Assembly (NCBI GenBank): GCA_024277475.1
Contig: JAJRVC010000508.1
Span: 1 to 18,911 of the forward strand
Length of the DNA stretch: 18,911 nt
Direction: 5' to 3'
Source: Deltaproteobacteria bacterium
GTDB lineage: Bacteria > Desulfobacterota > Desulfobacteria > Desulfobacterales > JAFDCJ01
The notes below the pieces were generated by a model, which was given only the letters and a program-made list of their open reading frames with translations, was not told the DNA's origin and did not search any database. Numbering within the stretch: position 1 is the first letter of the stretch; each line of letters starts with the position of its first letter. Below, one piece after another: positions 14,415 through 18,911 of this stretch. Position numbers and translations under genes: made by a program.

Positions 14415-17400
14415 AGCAAAAATTTTAATTGTTGAGGATGAGCGAATTGTTGCCGAAGATATAAAGACCAGACTGGTAAAAATGGGCTATGTTGTCTGCA
14501 CCATCTTAGCTTGGGGGGAAGATGTTTATGAAACGGCCCGCGAAAAAAGACCGGATCTGGTGTTGATGGACGTCATGCTCAAAGGAAAGATGAACGGGAT
14601 CGAGTCTGCTGATATTTTGAGTAACCGGCTTGACATCCCGGTGGTCTACCTTACGGCCTATACGGATGAAAAGATCGTGCAGCGGGCCAAATTAACCGGT
14701 GCCTATGGGTATATTGTAAAACCGTTTGACGACACGGAACTGAAAGTCGCACTGGAAATCGCACTGCATAAGCATCATTTGGACCGCAAATTAAAAGAAA
14801 GCGAGGTTTGGTTTTCAACCACTCTCAGCAGCATCGGTGATGCGGTGATCGCCACCGATAAGGATAGTTACGTTCGCTTTATGAACCCGGTGGCCGAGCA
14901 GTTAACCGGATGGGAGCAGGCGGAAGCTGTCGGCAAACCCCTATCGGAGGTATTTCACATCATAAATGAGCTTACACGTAAACCCTGCGTCAATCCGGTG
15001 CAGAAGGTGATCGATACCGGCAGGGTTGTCGGGTTGGCCAACCACACGCTGCTGATTCGAAAAGACGGCCAAGAAATTCCCATCAAGGACAGCGGGGCTC
15101 CGATTCAGTTGGAAGACTGCAAACTTAACGGGGTCGTTTTGGTCTTTCGAGACGATAGCGCAGCCAGAAAAGCAGCCCTGGTGTTGCAAAAGCGTGAACG
15201 CTATTTCCGGTCGCTAATTTCCAACATGCATGAAGATATCCTGGTCATCGATCGCAATTATACGGTCACTGATGTCAACAATGCCTTTCTGGTTACCACC
15301 GGTCACCGACGCGAAGAGGTCATCGGCCGTCGTTGTTATGAAATTACCCATGGCTATGACAAGCCCTGCCGGGAATATGGCCGGGAATGCCTGCTGGTTG
15401 AGGTTTTCGAGACGGGCAGGTCGAGTTCCTGTGTGCGTGAGCACCGGACAAGGACAGGCGCGAGTACCTTTGTAGACATCCTGCTTTCGCCCTTGAAAGA
15501 TGATAAAGGGAATGTCAGCCACGTGATTGAGGCGGTTCGTGATATAAGTGAACTGATGAATGCCAAAAAGACCCTGCAAAAAAGCGAAGCAATGTACCGA
15601 ATCCTGGTGGAAAGCTCCTCCGACGCCATCCTGACGATGGATAAAGAAAGGAAGATAGTTTCCTGCAATCAAGCGTGCCTTGATATGTTCGGCTATGAAA
15701 AAACGGAGATGGAGGGAAAATCGATCAGGATCATCCATCCATCAGATGAGAGTTTCCGATCTTTTGGGGAAATTTGCTATCCGGCGATCGAGAGTTCGGG
15801 CAGATACAGGACCGAATGGGAGTTTATCCGCAAGGACGGCGGCATCCTGCCGGTGGAAACCATTACCTCAGTGATAAAACCATCTGATGAATCAAAAAGA
15901 GGTTATGTTGGCATCCTGCGGAACATCGCGGAGCGCCGCCAAGCTGAAGAAGATCGAGTTCGTTTGGAAACCGCCATCGAGCAGGCTGTAGAAAGTGTCA
16001 TCATAACCGATGCAGATGCAAATATCCAGTATGTTAATCCGGCCGGCGAGAAGATTACCGGTTATAGCCGGGAAGAACTTCTGGGACGAAATCCCAACGT
16101 TTTCCAGAGCGGAGCGCACAATGCCGTATTTTACAGATCCATGTGGCATACACTCACCGGCGGCAACGTCTGGAGCGGGCATTTTATCAATCAAAAAAAA
16201 GACGGCAGCTTTTATGAGGAAGATGTGACAATTTCACCGGTAAAAAATACCGCCGGGAAAATTACCAATTATGTGGCGGTCAAACGTGATGTGACCGCGG
16301 AAATCACAAAGGAAAAGCAGCTGCGTCAGGCCCAGAAAATGGAGGCTCTCGGCACCCTGGCAGGAGGGATCGCGCATGATTTCAACAATATTCTTTCTGC
16401 GATTGTCGGTTACAGCGAGATTTCGCTCGAGAAAGTTTCCAGGGAGTCCGGCTTGTATGCCAATTTGCAGGAAGTACTCAACGCCGGATTTCGTGCCAGG
16501 GACCTCGTCCGGCAAATTTTGACCTTCAGCCGCCAGGCCGAACAGGAGTTACAGCCGGTTCAGGTCAAATTGATTGTAAAAGAGGCCCTTAAACTGCTCA
16601 GAGCCTCGTTGCCTGCGACAATTGAAATACACCAGGAGGTCCAAAGTGATGAGGCCGTTCTGACGGATCCGATCCAGATTCATCAGATTTTAATGAACCT
16701 TTGCACCAACGCCGGCCATGCTATGCGGTCAAAAGGCGGTGTGCTGGAGGTGAATCTAATCAATGCGGAGATAGATGCTGATTTTGCCGCCCGGAATCCG
16801 GATTTAAACCCCGGAGCTTACCTGAGGATGACGGTTTCCGACACGGGCGAAGGCATGCCGGTGGAAGTTATGGATAAGATTTTCGATCCGTTTTTCACCA
16901 CCAAAGGAAAGGAGGTAGGCACCGGCTTAGGTCTTTCCGTGGTTCACGGTATTGTCAAAAGTTGTGGCGGAGCCATAACGGTATTTAGTGAATTGGGAAA
17001 AGGCTCTATTTTTCACGTCTATTTGCCCATCGTTACGCCGTGGGTTCAACCAATGATTGAGCCTGAAGGCCCGCTACCTGCCGGCAACGAGCATATTCTT
17101 TTTATTGACGATGAAAAGGTGCTGGCGGATCTTGGCAAACTGATGCTGGCGCAGCAGGGGTATCAGGTGACCACGCGCACCAGCAGTATCGAAGCCCTGG
17201 AACTGTTTAAAGCCAAACCGGATCAATTTAATCTGGTGATCACAGACCTGACCATGCCTAATATGACGGGCCTGCAGCTCGTGGAAGAAATCACGGCCAT
17301 TCGTCCGGACATTCCCATTGTGATTTGTACGGGATTTAGCGAAGTTATTACCGAAGAAAATGCCGAGGCGCTGGGCATTCGGGCTATTATCAAGAAGCCC

Positions 17401-17466
17401 ATAATTAAAACCGATCTTTTGGTTACGGTTCGAAGGGTGATAGACCATAGGATTGTTGACTGTTGA
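14407..17466 (+). CDS. Hybrid histidine kinase REC-PAS-PAS-PAS-PAS-HisKA-HATPase-REC
   Basis: A cytoplasmic hybrid kinase of about 1,019 residues without membrane segments. The N-terminal receiver has ILIVEDE and Asp55 (LVLMDVMLKGKMNG), with Lys in IVKPFDD. Four PAS domains follow at about 135-265, 265-395, 395-515 and 520-640. The second carries Cys310, Cys321 and Cys328 with the same spacing as a PAS in the kinase at 7648. HisKA has His657 (LAGGIAHDFNNIL); HATPase_c shows NAGHAM, SDTGEGMP and GTGLGLS. The C-terminal receiver has FIDDEK and Asp947 (VITDLTMPNMTG). Start GTG 14407 gives an 8-bp overlap with the heme kinase stop; the frame continues upstream to 14317 but only within that kinase's HATPase domain. 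The first receiver could be a target of the heme kinase, making the pair a phosphorelay (inference). Confidence 0.92.
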   Translation: MTKAKILIVEDERIVAEDIKTRLVKMGYVVCTILAWGEDVYETAREKRPDLVLMDVMLKGKMNGIESADILSNRLDIPVVYLTAYTDEKIVQRAKLTGAYGYIVKPFDDTELKVALEIALHKHHLDRKLKESEVWFSTTLSSIGDAVIATDKDSYVRFMNPVAEQLTGWEQAEAVGKPLSEVFHIINELTRKPCVNPVQKVIDTGRVVGLANHTLLIRKDGQEIPIKDSGAPIQLEDCKLNGVVLVFRDDSAARKAALVLQKRERYFRSLISNMHEDILVIDRNYTVTDVNNAFLVTTGHRREEVIGRRCYEITHGYDKPCREYGRECLLVEVFETGRSSSCVREHRTRTGASTFVDILLSPLKDDKGNVSHVIEAVRDISELMNAKKTLQKSEAMYRILVESSSDAILTMDKERKIVSCNQACLDMFGYEKTEMEGKSIRIIHPSDESFRSFGEICYPAIESSGRYRTEWEFIRKDGGILPVETITSVIKPSDESKRGYVGILRNIAERRQAEEDRVRLETAIEQAVESVIITDADANIQYVNPAGEKITGYSREELLGRNPNVFQSGAHNAVFYRSMWHTLTGGNVWSGHFINQKKDGSFYEEDVTISPVKNTAGKITNYVAVKRDVTAEITKEKQLRQAQKMEALGTLAGGIAHDFNNILSAIVGYSEISLEKVSRESGLYANLQEVLNAGFRARDLVRQILTFSRQAEQELQPVQVKLIVKEALKLLRASLPATIEIHQEVQSDEAVLTDPIQIHQILMNLCTNAGHAMRSKGGVLEVNLINAEIDADFAARNPDLNPGAYLRMTVSDTGEGMPVEVMDKIFDPFFTTKGKEVGTGLGLSVVHGIVKSCGGAITVFSELGKGSIFHVYLPIVTPWVQPMIEPEGPLPAGNEHILFIDDEKVLADLGKLMLAQQGYQVTTRTSSIEALELFKAKPDQFNLVITDLTMPNMTGLQLVEEITAIRPDIPIVICTGFSEVITEENAEALGIRAIIKKPIIKTDLLVTVRRVIDHRIVDC

Positions 17467-17532
17467 TTGTTTATTGATGACTGTCGGATTGATGACTGTT
17501 GACGGATTTGACGGATGATTGATGATTGTGTG

Positions 17533-17594
17533 GATTGATGATTGTAGGATTGTTGACTGATGATTGATGATTGTAGGATTGTTGACTGATGATT
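17533..17594 (+). repeat. Perfect 29-bp tandem duplication in a GATTGTTGA repeat tract
   Basis: The 33-nt sequence starting at 17533 is repeated exactly starting at 17562, a period of 29 bp. It consists of GATTGATGATTGTAGG followed by ATTGTTGACTGATGATT. It lies inside a longer tract (17464-17606) of related words and looks like recent slippage or unequal recombination. Confidence 0.8.
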
Positions 17595-17628
17595 GTTGAC
17601 TAATGACTTTAGGCGCCTATCTGGGTTT

Positions 17629-17650
17629 TTCTGACAACATGTTGTCAGAA
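17629..17650. promoter_or_regulatory. Perfect 22-bp palindrome, candidate operator
   Basis: TTCTGACAACATGTTGTCAGAA is its own reverse complement over all 22 positions, with no spacer. Perfect symmetry without a loop is typical of a dimeric DNA-binding protein site rather than an RNA terminator. The regulator is unknown; no GntR/LysR-type gene is present nearby. Confidence 0.5.
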
Positions 17651-17792
17651 CACATTACCCTCTCGTAATGGCGATATGCAAGTGAACTAAAGTTTAAAGT
17701 GACTAACCTATTTGTTGAAATCACATCATGTTTTCACATGATTTATGCCATCGCATTGAATATTTAAGCAATTCTCGTGAAATCAACATATT

Positions 17793-17852
17793 CAATCATC
17801 AATCAACAATCATAAATCCGAGAGCAATCGACAATCATAAATCATCAATCCA
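17793..17852 (-). repeat. Inverse-orientation AATCAACAATC repeat tract
   Basis: Words such as CAATCATCAATCAACAATC and AATCGACAATCATAAATC are the reverse complement of the tract at 17464-17606. Together they make a large inverted pair enclosing the 22-bp palindrome, ending 17 bp before the predicted gene start. Confidence 0.65.
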
Positions 17853-17868
17853 AAGGGGGGAACGGAAC

Positions 17869-18222
17869 TTGGATAATGAAGAACTGAAAGGAAGAACCAA
17901 AGAGTTCGCACATCGTTGCGTGAAATTGGCTTTAGCATTACCTAAAACGCAGTTGGGAAAGCATATTGCGGGTCAATTGATTCGGTGTTCCACATCCGTG
18001 GCGGCTAATTACCGGGCTGCACTGATGGCTCAGACAAAACCGGCTTTTATATCAAAGATAAGTATCGTGATAGAGGAAGCTGATGAGTCTGAATTCTGGT
18101 TGGAATTCATTATCGATGAAAAACTAATGACCGATGAAATGATTTTACCTCTTTTCAACGAAGCGCATGAAATCACATCAATCTTTATCACCACCAGAAG
18201 AACGGCACAAAAGAATAGTTGA
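17869..18222 (+). CDS. Four-helix-bundle protein (S23 / 23S rRNA intervening-sequence protein family)
   Basis: A 117-residue protein. The sequence matches the family pattern: LKGRTKEFAHRCVKLALALP (helix 1), KHIAGQLIRCSTSVAANYRAA (helix 2, with the hallmark R-(S/C)-x-(S/T)-S-V-x-A-N-Y-R-A), FISKISIVIEEADESEFWLE (helix 3) and a last helix near 95-110. The TTG at 17869 is chosen because it gives the usual family start (M-D-N-E-E-L-K) and a GGGGGG-containing purine tract lies about 10 nt upstream. Family members occur inside 23S rRNA intervening sequences and as the Avd accessory protein of diversity-generating retroelements, but most are stand-alone genes of unknown role. No rRNA or reverse transcriptase is nearby. 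Repeat tracts flank it on both sides, suggesting a mobile or horizontally moving cassette (inference). Confidence 0.85.
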   Translation: MDNEELKGRTKEFAHRCVKLALALPKTQLGKHIAGQLIRCSTSVAANYRAALMAQTKPAFISKISIVIEEADESEFWLEFIIDEKLMTDEMILPLFNEAHEITSIFITTRRTAQKNS

Positions 18223-18228
18223 TCATCT

Positions 18229-18303
18229 GGATTGATGATTGTTGATTTTCGATTTATGACTGGTTTTTCAAATCATCAATCGAAAATCAACAATCGACAA
18301 TCC
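18229..18303. repeat. Long hairpin of GATTGTTGA words between the four-helix-bundle and NtrC-type genes
   Basis: Arm 18229-18263 pairs with 18269-18303 at 30 of 35 positions around a TTTTT loop of 5 nt. The words are the same as in the tract upstream of the four-helix-bundle gene. Further inverse words continue to 18352, directly against the next start codon. It could act as a transcription barrier or mRNA 3' end, or be a recombination product. Confidence 0.75.
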
Positions 18304-18354
18304 AAACAGTCACCAATCATAAATCGAACAATCGAAAATCAACAATCCAAAGCC

Positions 18355-18911
18355 ATGCGTGCAGACCCCAATAAATTTTCCCTGATGTTTGTCGATGATG
18401 AGCCGCAGATGTTAAGGCTCCTCGAGGAAACTTTCGCGGCAGAAGATTACAACATACATTCCGTCTCCGGCGGTCAAGCGGCATTGAGCCTTTTAAAACA
18501 GGTAAAAATAGATGCGGCCCTGATTGATTTGGTGATGCCGGAAATGGATGGTATGGCCCTGTTAAAAAAAATAAGGAAGCTTTTTCCGTCGATCATGGTC
18601 ATTATGCTGACAGGCTTGGGCGGGATCACGGAAGCTGTCGAAACAATAAAGCTTGGGGCGGTGGATTTTCTGGAAAAGCCGTTTTCACCGGATGGGTTGC
18701 GTGTTCGTGTGACCCAACTTCATAAAATATGGCAGTTGAAGGAAGAAAATAGAGAATTAAGAGCCAAAATAAAATATCAGTTCGGATTTCATGATCTTGT
18801 GGGCAACTCTACTTCGGTTTTAAAGCTAAAAGAGATGATCGCCCGGGTCGGACCAACAGATACGACCATACTGATTCAGGGTGAGACTGGAACCGGTAAG
18901 GAACTGGTCGC
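18355..18911 (+). CDS. NtrC-type sigma-54-dependent response regulator (5' part only)
   Basis: The first 185 codons of a gene cut by the window end. The receiver domain shows MFVDDEPQ (Asp14-Asp15), phospho-acceptor Asp58 (ALIDLVMPEMDG) and Lys108 (FLEKPFSP). A linker helix follows, then the start of an AAA+ domain with HDLVGNS and Walker A GETGTGKE at about 176-183. This is the AtoC/NtrC layout; the GAFTGA loop and Fis-type DNA-binding domain must lie beyond the window. Such proteins activate sigma-54 promoters after phosphorylation. The ATG at 18355 is directly preceded by the AATCAACAATCC repeat tract, with no Shine-Dalgarno sequence, so translation start efficiency or the exact start is uncertain. 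It is a likely output of the upstream hybrid kinase (inference). Confidence 0.92.
   Translation, partial: MRADPNKFSLMFVDDEPQMLRLLEETFAAEDYNIHSVSGGQAALSLLKQVKIDAALIDLVMPEMDGMALLKKIRKLFPSIMVIMLTGLGGITEAVETIKLGAVDFLEKPFSPDGLRVRVTQLHKIWQLKEENRELRAKIKYQFGFHDLVGNSTSVLKLKEMIARVGPTDTTILIQGETGTGKELV

Larger units (their letters stand above)
17464..17868. other. Repeat-rich non-coding region upstream of the four-helix-bundle gene
   Basis: About 400 bp. The left part (17464-17606) is built from GATTGTTGACTGATGATT-like words. A perfect 22-bp palindrome lies at 17629-17650. The right part (17793-17852) holds the same words in inverse orientation (AATCATCAATCAACAATC). A frame open from ATG 17728 runs through these repeats into the downstream gene but encodes nothing recognisable before the TTG at 17869. 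Confidence 0.6.

Noticed and set aside
17464..17606. Possible CRISPR array
   Set aside because: Repeats are irregular and overlapping, no unique spacers of constant length separate them, and no cas gene is present.
17869..18222. Avd protein of a diversity-generating retroelement or a true 23S rRNA intervening sequence
   Set aside because: No reverse transcriptase, template/variable repeat pair or rRNA sequence lies in the window; only the family fold supports the idea.

Overview
The window looks like a chromosomal segment of an anaerobic Desulfobacterota (deltaproteobacterial, probably Desulfobacterales-type) organism. This is an inference from style, not from a marker gene. The clues are a fused isobutyryl-CoA mutase, large multi-PAS soluble and membrane kinases with the typical short coiled-coil N-terminus, a c-type-heme sensor kinase, and gaps filled with short GATTGTTGA/GTGATCAGTGA-like repeats. 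No rRNA, tRNA, CRISPR array, transposase or phage gene was seen.

Region 1 (1-6381) is an acyl-CoA module. On the minus strand lie a TetR-family regulator and, 131 bp downstream of it, a nearly complete IcmF gene (B12-binding, G3E GTPase and mutase domains in one chain; its 3' end lies outside the window). Divergently, on the plus strand, lie a crotonase-type enoyl-CoA hydratase and a DRE-TIM lyase related to HMG-CoA lyase. The lyase lacks the family's catalytic cysteine. The divergent gap holds two TetR-type palindromes with the same 12-bp core, each overlapping the predicted transcription start of one arm. The simplest reading is a self-regulated branched/short acyl-CoA utilisation regulon: IcmF interconverts isobutyryl-CoA and n-butyryl-CoA, the hydratase acts on a 2-enoyl-CoA, and the lyase-like enzyme carries out an unknown C-C cleavage or condensation.

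Region 2 (6382-7647) holds a 122-bp palindromic MITE-like element, a small DUF4136-type lipoprotein gene, and a leader with a strong intrinsic terminator just upstream of the next kinase.

Region 3 (7648-18911) is a dense signal-transduction cluster, all on the plus strand. It contains a MASE3-PAS-PAS-GAF HisKA_3 kinase followed by its NarL-type regulator; a stand-alone receiver; a periplasmic c-heme (DUF3365/Tll0287-like) HisKA_2 kinase; a REC-PAS4-HisKA-HATPase-REC hybrid kinase overlapping it by 8 bp; a four-helix-bundle (S23/IVP family) gene embedded in inverted short repeats; and the start of an NtrC-type sigma-54 activator that runs off the window. The first kinase and the hybrid kinase share a paralogous PAS domain with an identically spaced Cys triad (C-x10-C-x6-C), which ties the two halves of the cluster together.

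The most interesting items are the divergent HMG-CoA-lyase-like enzyme in an IcmF regulon, the Cys-triad PAS pair, the terminator/attenuator in the kinase leader, and the repeat-nested four-helix-bundle cassette with a perfect 22-bp palindrome.
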